Shown here piece after piece: positions 1 to 12,618 of a stretch of 64,000 bases of DNA. The DNA comes from Rhynchopus euleeides (taxonomy: Eukaryota > Euglenozoa > Diplonemea > Diplonemida > Diplonemidae). Location: assembly GCA_963210315.1 (NCBI GenBank), contig OY723245.1, forward strand, positions 1,935,910 through 1,999,909, in the 5' to 3' direction. The notes under the pieces were generated by a model. That model was given only the letters and a program-made list of their open reading frames with translations. It ran no database searches and was not told the DNA's origin. The position numbers and the translations under genes were made by a program. Position 1 is the first letter of the stretch, and each line of letters starts with the position of its first letter.

Positions 1-3000
1 GCTGTAAAGGAGGGGGGACACACACACACTGGAAGCCGGAGATTGCGCCTGCTGATACTGAGGCGCAATCTTCGCGACGACGCGTTGAAAAGAGCGCGGA
101 ATAGCCGCCGAACGAAAGATGGTGGGAGAGGGGATGCAGCGGGTGCGCTTCGGAACCGCACGCAACACCTGCTTCTGGAGGAAACGAGAACGAGAAGGAC
201 GGACAGCACGTGTCTTGCGCTCCAAGAAGCGCAAGGCCTGTGAGGCCCGTGGGAAAGGGGAAGGCACGCCTGATCTAGCTGTGCTGATGATCGTGCGGGA
301 GGAAGGAAAACCTGCTCTGTTGTTATGAAACGAGCATCGCTCCAGGGCAGATTCGTCTGCCTCCCGCATGTGCGCTACACGTTTCTGCGCGCGGGGAACC
401 GAGGACTCAGAAGGGGAGGAAGGGGAGAAAGGAAGTCGACGCCCCACGTAAGGGCTCGGCGACGTGCACTCGTGGGAGAGCGTGTCGCCCCCCTGGTGAG
501 ACGGCGTTTCTGCCTGCCAGTCGGGAAGAGAGGGGGTTGCAGTGTCTAAAGGCACTAGGGGCTCCTGACATGGAGAGGGTGGTGGGGGTGACACAGTGTC
601 TGATGGGGGACTAAGCCGAGTGTCGACGGGCTGAAAGCCCGGCGAGTCATCCACAACAAGGGAAGGTGCAGGCGAGAGAGGAAGGGGGGAAGCAAGTTCT
701 GATGGGGACATGATACTATCCTCGTCAGGCCGAAGGCTTGACGCTGAAATCGGTGAACCAGGGGACACGGGGGGTTGAGGTTCTACTCTTCTGTTGTTAA
801 AGGAGCGTTGCCCCAGGGCAGATTCGCCTGTCTCCTGTATGGGTGCTACCCGCTTCTGCGCGCGGGGCACCGAGGACTCAGAGGGGAGAGAGGGAGAGAA
901 AGGAAGGCGGCGCCCCACGCAAGGGCTCGGAGATCTCCGTTGCGTGGCGCTCTCTGGGAGGGGCGGCGAGCCCGACTGCGGGGTCTGTAGCCCGTCCAGC
1001 AGGTCTGTGTGCAGCACGAGCTCCGGAGCCGGAGAGGGCGCCGGAGGCGGTGCTGTATCTGCTGGTGGAGCGAGACGAGCATCATCAGGCTGGGAGCCCG
1101 ACGATTCATCCGCATCAAGCGTAACGTGCTCTGCACCCATCTTACGCGGGGTAGGGGAAGCAGGGGTATTCATTCGAGGGGAAGGCGAGAAAAGAAAACC
1201 AGGGAATTCGCGTGGGGTCAACGCAGATGACTCCGCAGAAGAACCCAACTCGCCCTCACTGGGCTGATCGTCGGGGCAGCAAAGAGCCAAATGCTCAATC
1301 ACGCCCGGCCAAAGAAGAAGAAGAGACGCACACATGTCCCACTCTGGCTGTCGCACACACACTATCCCAGCCCCCCAGAGGGACGGGCCCTCGTCAGAGT
1401 GATCTAAACAAATGGCGGTGCGTTTCACGGCATCCTGCCCCATCGAGTCCTCGTCGGAGGCGTCCAGAACGATGGCGGTGCGTTTCACCGCAGCCGCAGC
1501 CGTCGTGTCGCTATCCATCTCAGACGAGGGAGGGACTTCCTCGCTGGTGGAGCCCGCATCTGCAGCGTCGTCTCCATCATGCTCAGTGGCACCAGAGCTG
1601 CCCTCCTCTCCCTCGCTGTCAGAGTCGTCTTCGCAGCTGCTGCTGTCGTCATCCGTGCTCGCAACTTGGTCGACCCTGGGGGCGCGCCCATGGTGGCCGG
1701 CCGCGCAGCATGTCTTCACATTGGCGCAGGTGCCGCATCGCGTCATGTGGTGTGTCTCACAACACATCACCTTCAGGCCGTCCGCGTGGTGGTGGTGGAC
1801 GCGGCAACACGCAGCTATCGTCAGTGCGTAATTCCGCTTGGCATTATCGCACTCGTCGCATTTCGGTTTCGAATGCGCGTTGCACACTTTCCGGGGGCCC
1901 AGAGACGTGCTCGCGAGCGACCGCGGCACTGGTACGGGTATAGCGCTGCGCGGCGGGGGCGGGCGTGGCCCATCCCATTGTGAGGCTCGCGTGGTCCGGG
2001 GGATCCCAGTGTAGTCTGGGAACACGTTTGTTCCCCACCTCACGATATTGCCGTCTGCATCGACGCCTGCGGCCGCACATGCCTGTTCTGCACTCGCCTC
2101 TAACGCCGCGATCGTCTCTGCGCCACCTGCGAACACGGGCCGGGGTGTCATCCCGCCCCAGACCTCTCCAGCGCCTACCGAGCAGAGGGAGCCGACCCGG
2201 TCCTCGCGTCGCGCAGGCCACGGGGTAGGAAGGCTTAGCTGGTCGCATAGCCTCTTCAGGCAGCCCATCATCGTCCAGAGGAGGTTGCCACGCTCGGCCA
2301 TCGCGGGGTTGGAGGTTCGTGCCGAGCGCTCCGAGGGCTGTAACGCCTTCCCTGTGAAGATTTCGAAGTCAAGGGCGATCTCGATGTTCGACACCGTGCC
2401 TTGCTTCGTCCATTGGAGCGCTGCGAGCCACGCAAGTATCGCCCTGAGAGACGCAGCGCTATACGGCCACAGCCGCGCTGCTGGCTTCTCTGGGATACTG
2501 GATACGTCGAAGTCAAAAGCCTCTGCCGGCCAGGAGAGAGCAGCCGTCCAGGGGTGCACGAGGGGTCCAGCGCGCCGCATCTTCGCCTCGAGCTCCCACC
2601 GCTTCAGCACGATGCGCCCCATCAGCGTGTGCAGCAAGGTCTCGTCTACCTGGAATCCCTCTGGCACCACGCCGTATCTCGCAAGGCACGGGGGCCACCC
2701 TGAGCGGTCCAGCTGCAGCAGGGGTTCGTACTGAGGTTGAGACCTGACGGAGTCAAACGCACTGCATGCCCACCAAAGGTGATCGGGCGTGTCACTGTCC
2801 GCACCATCGCAGTGTACACACAGCTTGGGGTCCCGTACGTCTGCCTCTTCAGCCGCCGGATCGGACACGATATCCCAGTCGAAGGAATCCTGAGAACCGA
2901 GCAGATCGGCGTCTCCCTGCTCCTCGTCCTCCTCCTCTTCGTACTCGCACTCCTCCTCTTCCTCAGCTTCTTCATCCTCTTCGTCCCCTTCCATAGCCGC

Positions 3001-6000
3001 GTCAGCAGCCGGTGAGGGAGATGGGGCATGGGATGAGGAGTCCGACGTCTCGTCTGTCGTCGCACGCCTGCCAGAGACGTAGGCGCCGTTGCGCCCCCAT
3101 CGTGTCGCGAAGAAGACACCACCAGTAAGCACCACCGTCAGCGCCCGCGAGAGGTTCCCGTCCTTCGTCTCCAGGCGGAGCGCGTTCGTCCTGTCGTAGT
3201 CCACACCGTTTTCGATCCCCGAGAAGGAAGGACGGTGCTTCGCCAGCGCCTTCCAGCCCTGCCGCCGCAGATTGTCGCGCAGCGCATGGTTCCGGGAGGA
3301 CCGTGGTTCACCGGCGAGACACATATCCCCGATGGCACAGTCACGGATGTCGTCGCCCCACTCTAGTCCAGCAGCAGGGAGGGCGACCGAGATCGCGATG
3401 CCCACAGGGCCGAGGGCGTCAGCAGAGGAGAGGGTCGGGTGATCCTCGTACAGCACAGCGATTCGGTTCATCCTGTCCACCATGTGTGGGATGCGCACAC
3501 ACGTGTCGAAGAGATTGCACAGGATCCGGTAAGAGTTGGCTATCGCCGGATCTACACGGTGGGCTTTGTGCAGGATGGTGAGCATCGCGCCTACACTGCG
3601 GGAGGGGTGCTTGACGCCGAGGATGCCTGTCGTTAAACGGCTTCGAAGACGCTGCGTCGCCGTCTTCGACAGAGGGGCAAACGCTCCGCCCGACACCGTG
3701 CTCGACACGACATTCGACGCCACAATTTCCGCCCGTTGTCGTGTGCTCAGCGGAGAGGTCGGAAGTCGCATGAGCAGGGGTTTGTGGCTCTCGAGTCGCG
3801 CGTCGTTGCGGCGCACCTGCACCTTGTCAGAGACGCAGGCCTTTGCACCGAGGATCTTCGACGCTGTCTCAGTCGGGAGGATGTTGTCCTGAACACGCAC
3901 CTGTCCCACGTATGGGTGTTGTCTCCTGAAACCCGACGAGCCCCTCGGGATCCCCATCGCCACCGTCTTCTTGACGTTGAGGGCCATGCCGGTGATGTTG
4001 CAGAAGCCTACCACGACATCGACAGCCTGCTGCACCGACGCCTCATCCTCCTGAGATACAAGCGTCCCATCGTCGGCGAAGGACTGCGAAGACACTGATG
4101 GCACGCGCACGTCGACGGCCTTAAACATGACCGAGAGGAGGGCGTTGATCAGGATGACCGATATAGGGCAGCCCTGCAGGATCCCGTTGGTCACCTCGAA
4201 GCGCCCGCCAACACCTAAGGGCAGCTTGAAGCGTCTCTTCAGCCCACTGTACATCGTTTTGAGGGGGCGCAGGATGCGCTGGTGCAGCCCCATGGCCTCC
4301 GCCAGCTCCAAGACGAGCTTCTGGGGTACCCGGTCGAAGCACTTCTGGAAGTCCAGGGCCAGCAGGTACAGCTGTTTGGAATCATCCAGGAGGGTCTCCT
4401 CAATCAGAGTCGTCAGTTCGTTAAGGACATCCTCGCACCTATGCCCCTGGCGGAAGCCGTGCTGCGTGTCCAGGGCCCACGTCTCCTGCCACTTCATTAT
4501 GTCGATGAGACGGCGGCACGCCCACAGGCGGTAGACCGCACTGGTGACCGTGATAGGCCGGAGGTTCGTAGGCGAGAGGTCTTCGCTCTTCGGGATCAGC
4601 GACACCAGGGCCGTGAGCAGCCCCTTCGGCCATTTCCCCGTCCGTTCCACCAGGTTGAAGAAGGCAGCAAACCCGTCCATGAGAGGGAGGGGCAGCCGCT
4701 GCAGCTCGTCCATGCGCCAGCCGTCGACACCACACGCAGCAGACTTCTTTTTCCTCCGCTTCAGCATCTCCAGCAAGTCGGAGCCGCTGACGTCTTCCAC
4801 CTGCATAGGGTGCTTCTCGAACAGCCCGTCGTACTCCCGTGCGAAAGGCGCAAACTCCGGCTCCGCCCTGTCGCCCGTGTACATCCGGTGGATGGGCGCC
4901 CAGGCTTCCATGAGGATGGCGTCCATTTCCGACACCTTCGCCGTCAGTTCACCGTTCCCCTTCTTCACCGTGTCGGCGGCTTGGCCCGGGCTACCCTTCA
5001 GGACAGTCACAAGGCTTTTGCGGTCGGAGGCGAACATCTGGCGCACAGTCCCCCGCCAACGCTGTTTCCGCGCCTTGCACGCCTCTCGGTTGATGTCGTG
5101 AAGGCGTCCGCGCACAGCATGCAGCAGCTTCTTCACAGTCGCGACGTCGGGGACGGAGCCCAGCAGGTGGCTCGTCACCCCACACTCCTGAGGTAGTTCA
5201 CGTAGGACGTTGCGACACTTGCGCCAGCAGCGGACAAGTTGCCCCGACACCGCGCCCGGACCACTTTTTACGCAGGAGCGAGCGCGCACGTAGTGCTCCA
5301 TGCGGCTGATGGTCGCGCTGTACCTCAGCTCCTTCGCCGTCGCGACTGTGCCCAAGGTGGCGGAGCTCGGCGCCGCCACACGTACCCGCTGCGGTTCTCG
5401 CGCTGCGCCCCTCCCGAGGTATGACCGCTCCTCTGACGCCGCCACCTCGCTCCCGTCCAGCAGATGACGCTCGCACATCCCAGAAAGGATCATCCACGCA
5501 TCCTCGACTGCTTCCCGTTTCACCGCGTCGTAGAACGGCGCAAGGTCGGGTGGCTCCGGGGGTGTCTCGTCCGCGTCAGGTGACCGGGGGGGTGCAGGAA
5601 TTGCACGGGGCACCTTGTACCTCAGGGTCTCCTGCGCGAAGGCGAGCGAGTCCAGCGTGACACTCACCAGCGAGTGGTTCGGCACCCCAGCCAGCGAGGT
5701 CGAGCAGCTCACGAAACTTTGCGCTGCGATTCGGTTCATCAGGACGTAGTCGATTCGCGAGCTGGCACGTGTAGAGGTGTAGGTCGGCGGGGGGTCACCA
5801 CCGCTCCTCGTAGCCTGGAGCACCGCTGCGTCGACCCACTCATTCTCCAGCGCTCTGCGGAGGGTCGGCGACCGCGCAACATCCGTGTTGAGGTCCCCCA
5901 GTACCACCGCTGGAGCACCACCCACCTGCGCCTGCGCCTCGAACAACACAGAGTTCAGGAGGGCCTCCCTGGCAGCCACTGTTTTGTTGTCGCACCCCGA

Positions 6001-6008
6001 GAGAGAGA
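1..6008 (-). CDS. Non-LTR retrotransposon (LINE) endonuclease-reverse transcriptase ORF, 5'-truncated and open at the window edge
   Basis: One minus-strand frame is open from the repeat junction near 6008 to base 1, about 2,000 codons. It begins inside an AP-type endonuclease: VLGDLNTD at about 5881-5904, SRIDYVL at about 5741-5766 and a PNHSLVSVTL end near 5655-5690. The reverse transcriptase follows: motif A LALDFQKCFDRVP near 4327-4370, motif B GCPISVILINALLS near 4160-4200 and the catalytic FADD at 4069-4080. After the RT come an acidic stretch (about 2880-2993), a CxxC-x8-H-x4-C finger (about 2762-2826) and a Cys/His-rich block (about 1700-1880). A long Pro/Ser-rich tail then runs to the edge. 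The N-terminal part of the endonuclease is missing, replaced by a TTGTGATTTG repeat. No stop is seen in the frame, so the insertion looks fairly young. The clade cannot be fixed by eye. The RT call is sure; the 3' end lies outside the window. Confidence 0.9.
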
Positions 6009-6129
6009 AATCACAACATTTGCCTTGTGATTTGTTGTGATCTGTTGTGATCGGGTGTGCTATCACACCCTCAATCAGCTGACGATCGGGTGTGATTTGT
6101 TGTGATTTGTTGTTTTTTTCCCCAGCCTG
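6009..6129. repeat. TTGTGATTTG-type short-period repeat
   Basis: This stretch is made of loosely repeated 10-12 bp units of the TTGTGATTTG / TTGTGATCTG kind and ends in a T-run plus CCCCAGCCTGATTACCCC. The same end unit recurs at 21600-21675 and, inverted, at 19830-19910. It cuts off the endonuclease region of the LINE, so it is either a later insertion or the join of two elements. Confidence 0.6.
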
Positions 6130-6137
6130 ATTACCCC

Positions 6138-7085
6138 CAGGGTATAAGATAGACTTTTTTTCTGGCGCCGTTTTCCGGTTTTTCTGGTTTTGAATTTTTT
6201 CGCGCGCGCCTTCGGCGCGCGCGACCCGCGCAAACCCTCTCAGAATCACACCCAACACGGCTGGACCAGGCTCCGCCGAACAGCGTGGCGTGTTGCTCCC
6301 CACAGCTCCCCGAAGGGACGGAACTGAGCTTTCAATGCGTCCACGTACTGACGGAGCGCGGCTTCGCATCACCCCCCGCATCAGGACAAACCCCCCGAGG
6401 GTGCTGCTCCGCTGGTACGCCTCACGAAGGGCAACTGCCTTCATGGTCGAGCTTGTTGCATGACCACCCCCTAGAGGCAGTCAGTCAGACGCTGCGCACA
6501 ACGTGCGCTCATGCGAACACCAGCGGGTGTCTCCAACACTGCACAAATCGCGGTCCCGCCAGAACCCGAAGCCATCGATCCTCTCCAAAGCGGACATGCA
6601 CTCCCGAAAACACCGGAGTTTGCATGTGCCATTCCCAGCAAGGCAAACGTGCTCGAGACAAGGTCGTAGCTTGCGTGGATGACAGGGTGGTCCTTGGCAG
6701 TGTGCATCGCAACGAGATTGAGTGCATGCGCTCGGCAAGCCGCCCAGAAGGAGTACGGTGCGGTCGGAATGGTCAAGCGACCGGAGTATCTCGAAACTTC
6801 ACACAGAGAAGACCTGCATGACGAGGACATCACCACCCACCGGGCCTCCCGCTGGGCTCCTTTTCTCCGCTTCTCTGCTTTCTTTTGACTGTTTGAGCTC
6901 CGTGCGGATCACGATGGGGTCACTTTCCGTGTTTTTTTGGCTAATATTCCCACTGGTTGACTGTCACAAAGGTTCCCCAAAAACCGGCGAAAATCCGATC
7001 GGCCTTTTTTCTTTTTTTCCAGAAAACCGGAAACCGGGAAACCCTGGTTTTGAAAACCGGAAAACCAGGCCTATCTTATCCCCTG
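6138..7085 (-). mobile_element. hAT DNA transposon, non-autonomous, with exact 8-bp target duplication
   Basis: The element starts CAGGGTATAAGATAG and ends with the complement CTATCTTATCCCCTG, matching hAT termini, which usually begin CAGGG. The 8-mer ATTACCCC stands directly on both sides (6130-6137 and 7086-7093), the duplication length expected of hAT. Subterminal CCGGTTTT and CCGGAAAA runs are shared with copies at 21676-22858 and 24719-25018. The interior holds a decayed transposase on the minus strand. At 948 bp it is far too short for an active hAT, so it is a deletion derivative. Confidence 0.85.
6270..6836 (-). pseudogene. hAT transposase remnant
   Basis: Read on the minus strand, about 6600-6740 gives CRAHALNLVAMHTAKDHPV, which resembles the C-x-AHxLNLV segment of hAT transposases. 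In a shifted frame about 6510-6600 gives CSVGDTRWCSHERTLC, resembling the family's DTRW segment that follows it. The two motifs are in the right order but in different frames, and the catalytic domain on either side is not recognisable. This is a frame-broken fragment, not a working transposase. Confidence 0.6.
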
Positions 7086-7093
7086 ATTACCCC

Positions 7094-7344
7094 ACACAAA
7101 CTGCATTTGCCCTCCGAGGCACGCTGCAGCCAGAAGGCAGAAAACCTCCCCAGATAGGTGGGGTGCAGGACGTGAAAGGAGCAGATGAAAGTAGGGAGAA
7201 TTTCTGTCCCTCCCCCCCCGCCCATACCCCCACGGCCCCAAGAGGTGCCGGTTCTCGGGGTTCTTCGTCCTGGCTGCCCTGTCTCACATTCGCACCACCA
7301 CACCCCTTGCCTGCAGGTGGCTTTGTCCTTGCCTGACTCAGGCG
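7094..7344. other. 5' flank of the first cyclase-like gene
   Basis: No gene is seen. The stretch between the hAT element and the start codon contains a CACCACACC run and a CTTGCCTGCAG that could be the acceptor of a 5' UTR intron. No core promoter motif could be assigned. Confidence 0.4.
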
Positions 7345-10116
7345 ATGACTTCCAGCGTCTCACTGCGTACGGCAAATGTCGGGCTTGTTGTGCTGTGTGC
7401 CTTGGTTGTCGGCACGGTGACCACAGCGCTTGCTGTGTGGAGCGGTGACCGTGCTGTGCAGGACACAGAGGATTCGCGGGATGACTCAGTCGATGCAGCC
7501 TTCAGCTTCGCCGAGGAGACGGTGCTTGAGCTGACGGACCAGTTCCTGGGGCAGGTGGGCACAGGTGTGGTGATTTCGCTCGCACAGTTCTTCGGATCCA
7601 TCACCTCTGTTGTGCAGACGATGTGCGACGCTATGTCTACAGCTGACGACGCGACCGTGCAGTCTTGGGACCACATTTATGCGCAGCGGGTCTACCTCGT
7701 GAGCCTGATGAAGGCGTACCCTGTCGATGGCCTTGGCATTGTCACCATGAAGGACCAGGCAGTCATCGTCTCGGAGAGCACACGCACCACTGCCCGGTCC
7801 CCCACGGAGTACCACCATTACATGCAGGTGCTCAACGACGGCAGCAACGTGAACCTTTCTTATATGGGTGACATCATGCCTGGTACGGCTGACATGTACG
7901 GCTGGCCGGGCAACATGAGCAACATCGGCACCATTGGCTGTGTTGGGAATGTCGCCATCGCGACCAACGGGGCGGAGTTCGAGGCGCCGTGCCGGTACCC
8001 CACTGCCAACCTTGCGAAGAGGCAGATGCCCCTGTTCGGACAGGTGCCTCCCAAGACGGTGTACGTCCTGCCCATGCAGAACACGGGGCCCTTCGTGGGT
8101 GTCACCCCGTCGTGTGACTACGCCACACTGTCTGGGCAGCGTTACGGCACAGTGTTCACGGGGTTGGACCTGCGCAGAGTGACGCTGTTCCTGACGTCGA
8201 TGGACCTGGGCAACGACAGGGGGTCCCTCGGGCGCATCTTCCTTGTGGTGCGTGATAACTGGGTTGCCCCAGGGTACCAGGTTGGTCATCTTGCAGGGAC
8301 GTCACACGGGTCGTATGCATTCCTTTAGTATCGCATCTTTTTTGTTGTGTCGCTTGTATGTGAGTAATGGTACCACACCACCACACCACAGGCCTTTCTA
8401 TGTTTCGGATGACAAGACGAACGACGGCATCTTCAGCGCGCGGTCCACGCAACTTGCGGCGAACTGCTCTGACAACCTCGTTGCAGGCGCAGGGCGGTAC
8501 CTCCACCAGCCCGCCACGGTTAATGGTGTTGAAACACTCAAGTACGAGGAGGTGCTGCAGGGCAACGAGACACATGCCTTTGAGCTCAACACCGATCGGC
8601 GCCCGGAGGGCGAGGGGTTCTACCTTAGGTATGCAGGGTGTATATCACTGAAACGCACTGCTGACACTGGGGCAGAACTGCCCACCGGCCCTTTTTCGCG
8701 TGGTGTGCTGGCGGGGGTTTGTCAATGTCATGCACGGTTGCCGACCAAATAACTCGTAACATATCACCACACCACAGCGTGAAGTCCTTTCAAGATGGCA
8801 TCTACATCAACTGGTACGTTGTGACAATGGTCGACAGATACTTCGTCCTCAACGCTGTTGACGAGAAAAACCGCGCAACACGCGCATCTGTGGCTGTGAG
8901 GGAGGAGGAGGTTCACAGCGACCTGCGTGACGCCCGCACCTTGATGTACATCGTGGTCATTCTCTGCGTGTTGGCGCCCATCGCCCTCACTGTGGTGCTG
9001 GTGTTCCGCATCACAAAGCCGCTGATGCTGCTGATGCAGGACATGTCGCACGTGGCTGTGATGAACCTGGAAGCAGTTGACGCAGACAGGCCACCCAGCA
9101 TGCTGTCCGAGGTGCGTGGGATGGAGATCTCCTTCAAGCAGATGCTCAAGAACCTGGTGGGGTACAGGCAGTACCTCCCGCAGAGTGTGCTGGTCGACTC
9201 CGAGACAGAAGGCCCGTCTGCCAGCAGCTCACACGACAGGCGGGGCAGCAGCGGGATGGGCGTGGGCGGCGTCGCCCCCTCTGACACCCACTCCAGCTCC
9301 TCCGCAACGAAAGCCCTGCCCGTGCGGCAGCTTTTCGACTCGTCTCTGCGCAGCAAGTCCATTACGCTGCTGTGCAGCAACATCAGATCCCTGCACACCT
9401 CGATGGATGCCACCCCGCTGGGCACCATTATATCGAGCTACCTGGAGCCCCTCGTGCAGTGCGCGAGGCAGCAGCGCGGCGTTGTCGACGACGTCTGTGG
9501 GGATCGCGTCATCGTGAGCTTCAACACGGCCATCCCTGCTGTCAGCCACAACGTCAACGCCGTGGAGCTGACCTCTGTGCTGCGCCAGCAGTGGAAGGAC
9601 ACCGTTCAGGTCAACATGGCAGTCGCCTCCGGGAAGGCTGTGTGCGGCAACATGGGGTGCACAGGGATGAAGAAGTACGGTGTCGTCGGAAACGTCGCGT
9701 CAAACGTGCGCATGCTGGAGCGGTGTGGCAACGCCTGGAAGGTGCCAGTCATCTGCGACAACACGGTTGCTGCGGAGGTCACCCACTTCTTCACCCTTCG
9801 CAAGGTGGTGATGGTGAAGCTCAAGAGGGGCAACACAACCATGCTGCACGACGTGGTGGGCAACAAGAGCTGTGGGACAGACGAGTGGATGTACCAGCTG
9901 GAGGAGAGCAGGAACTCCGACCCCTACCGCTTGCTGAACAACGCAGTCGTGAGTGTCTACGAGGGCGATCCGCTGGTGGCAAAGCAGCACCTCGAGGGCT
10001 GCACCGTGCCTGGGGCTGAGGTGGCCCATGAGCTTGTGGCCTTCGCCCTGCGGACCGGTGTCGCGCCGGAGCCTGTTGACATCTTCGCCATGCCGTCAAC
10101 CAGCCCCATGGGGTAG
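7345..10116 (+). CDS. Two-pass membrane receptor with degenerate class III nucleotide cyclase domain (paralogue 1)
   Basis: Three exons (7345-8312, 8392-8628, 8778-10116) join to 847 codons plus stop. Introns of 79 and 149 nt start GTATGCA and end ACCACACCACAG. Both are supported by frame and by paralogues at 49362 and 59045. The protein has an N-terminal signal-anchor (about residues 10-32), an ectodomain of about 400 residues with several N-x-S/T sites, and a second span (YIVVILCVLAPIALTVVLVF). A HAMP-like linker ending YRQYLPQSVL follows, then a class III cyclase fold. In the fold the first metal Asp is Asn (CSNIRSL), the second is kept (GDRVIVSF), and the usual GDxVNxAxR site reads GNVASNVRML. 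The layout suggests a ligand-sensing receptor at the cell or flagellar membrane. Catalysis is doubtful and the ligand unknown. Confidence 0.88.
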
Positions 10117-11971
10117 AGCCTCTGCTGTCTGAAGTCATGCCCTCCAGCATCAGAGTTTGCTCAGTGCAGACCCCCTGATCTGCTGTGTTATGGCTGCACC
10201 CCCCAAATTGACGTGCGTGTGCCCTAAGGGGTGCTCGGTGCGTTCAGTGCGATACGATTGCCTCAGTAAAAGAAACAGCGATTCAGGCGCGCAGAGGTGT
10301 GTGTGGTGGCAACTGCCCCCATGCATCGAGTGTCTCCGCTGTCGAGGTGCTTTTCCACCCCCTCTTTTGTGTTTGTCTGTGGAATATGGAAAATTCGACG
10401 TCTTTGATTCCTTGTGATCCGCCTTGCGTTGAGAACCCAAATGGGTGGGTGGGGGAGGGGGGGGGGGGTTCGTGGAGAAGTCAAAAAAAGATGAACACAG
10501 CGCAGCCGGCAGCTCTCTGTTGGGCTGTGGGCAAAACAGGACTCCGACAGAACCCCCGGCCTGGCTGAAGCCCTCCATTCTTCAGTGGTCAAGAAGTCTC
10601 CACAAATTTCACTTTGTCACATTTATCGATGATCTCTCTCGGGGGGGGGGGGGGGGGCAATGTGGACGCCACGGTTGCCACAGCCGTCGAAATCTTTTAA
10701 AAAGGCTGTTGTTGGCCGAGACATGTTGCCCTCACTTCCTGCTGCTGTGTGGTGTGCCTTATTCCCACCGGCCCCTTCTTTTCACACGTCTCTCTCCCCT
10801 GCGTGCACTTTTCTTTGTGACTTGGTTCATCTTTTGCCGTACATTTTGAGCGGCGGGGTGCCCGCGGCGGAGCGGCCCGTCCCCCCGCACGAGTTATTCC
10901 TTTGAAACTCAAGGCACCTCTTGGGTTGATCGACAACTCCCTCATCCCGCCCGCTTAGCTGTCCCCTCTGTGCGTGCGTGCGGACAATACAGTGCGCACG
11001 TCTACAAAATGAACTATGTGAACAGCAGTGATGTTTTCATGGGATCCGATGGTTTCTTCCTTTTGCCAGGTTCGTTCCTCTGCAGGCTGAGATTGTTTTC
11101 TTTGAACGGTTTTGGCCGTGTTCGCAGCGGTTGTTTCTTCTTCTTCTTTTTTCCGAGAACGGGGCATCAGAAAGAGGCCACCCGGGGAGCACGCCTCACC
11201 CACTTTGCCCAGATTACCGGCAGGGCTATCATAGAAGAAATCCGCAGAGGGTTTTCGCTCTCAGTGGGCCCTGAACCCTGTTACTGGGCTGGTGGGGGGG
11301 TAAAGTGTGCGCCGGCGGAGTGCCGGAAGACAGCGGGATCGGGTTATTTCCCGTCCCAAACCAGCTTCTCCGCCGTCGCCTGCGGACACGATGCCCCACA
11401 CACCCCCCGACGGGATGTGAATTGGTGCCATTTTTTTTGCAGTTTTTGTTCTCATTCTTTTTTCGCCCCTTGCCCCCATATCCACCAGCCCTGTCAGGTT
11501 TTGTGTTGTTTTTTACTCACGGATTGCGCTGGTTTTTTTAGCGCAGCATACACCAGTTTAGGATCGCAGTGATGCCAAGGAAACGCACTCGTTGGCCTGA
11601 CGATCCCCGGCATTTTCCCTCCGACGACCATCACCGATGGGTATTCGTGATTATGGATTGCGGAAGGTTGAATAGCAAAATCCCGAAGGGCACAGGGAGG
11701 GGGGGGTGTGGTAGCGGGAAGGGGAGGGGGTGGTGTCTGAAGGCGGGCTGTGTTCCTATGCGATGCCAGCAACTGAAACTGTGTGACTTCTCCACAGGAT
11801 CACGTTCCTTTTTTTTTGTTATAAATGGAACTCTCCCCCCGCCTTCTCTCGTCTCTCTTCTTCCCCTCTACCCCACCCCTCCCTCCCGCGACACCCCCTG
11901 CCCCCCCACTCATATACAGTCCGGGCTCTCCTGCTGGTGCACACCGCATCACTCCCCAACGTCTGGAGGAG
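10117..11971. other. Gene-free intergenic stretch with homopolymer tracts
   Basis: No coding region could be supported. The stretch contains poly-G runs near 10455 and 10641-10656, long T-rich tracts and pyrimidine-rich DNA. Short open frames on both strands have no recognisable domains. Confidence 0.5.
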
Positions 11972-12618
11972 GATGTCCTGGGTAAGACGTTAAACTGCCT
12001 GGGGGGGCCGTCCCCGGACCATGACGGGTGCCTGTACCAGGAGTCTAGCACGGCCGTGGTCCAGAGCATGACCTAAAACGGCTTGGGTACCGAGGCTCCC
12101 CAGACCAGGAAGGGTGGAGACACCTGGAGTCTAAATAGTCACACCACGTCAGGCCAGACCTTCGCATTGCACTCCGCGAAGACTGCCACACAGCCGCGGG
12201 GCAGGTGTGCAGCCTGTGGATGACCTCGTACAGAGAAGACTGTAAGGGACGACAGCCCCGCCGAGGCGATACAGCGCCAGACGCGGCCCGAGTTTCTGGA
12301 GACCGACCGGGGAACTGGAACGTCTTCAGGATAAGCGCCTCACAGAGGACTGATCCTCACCTGTGTGAACTGTGAACCCCCGGCCCCAAGATGCTGGTGT
12401 GGAGCGGGTGCCTCGACCTCTTTTCGGGTTCGTTATTTCTTTATTTCCTTTTGGATGCGTCCACCAAAGAAAACGTGGCCACCCACTCGCAGAGGCTCCC
12501 GAAAGCTCCAGCATCAGCTCACGGTTCATAGTGTAGATCGGTGTCTCCAGAAGGGGATGTCCGGTCGCAGCAGAAAAACGACGAAGACAACCACACAGGC
12601 CGCAAAAAAAAAAAAAAA
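11972..12618 (+). mobile_element. Poly(A)-tailed non-LTR-type retroelement, copy 1
   Basis: About 630 bp beginning GTCCTGGGTAAGACGTTAAA and ending in a pure A run (12602-12618). It is nearly identical to 24098-24718, with differing flanks. A third, 5'-only relative lies at 21088-21170. A fixed 5' edge, an A tail and no long ORF suit a SINE or a short LINE 3' end. Whether the LINE at 1-6008 mobilised it cannot be tested here, because that element's 3' end is outside the window. Confidence 0.65.

Noticed and set aside
1212-5660. Several plus-strand open frames of 100-300 codons, for example 1412-1831 and 4282-5196
   Set aside because: They are antisense shadows of the LINE ORF on the minus strand, which carries recognisable endonuclease and RT motifs.
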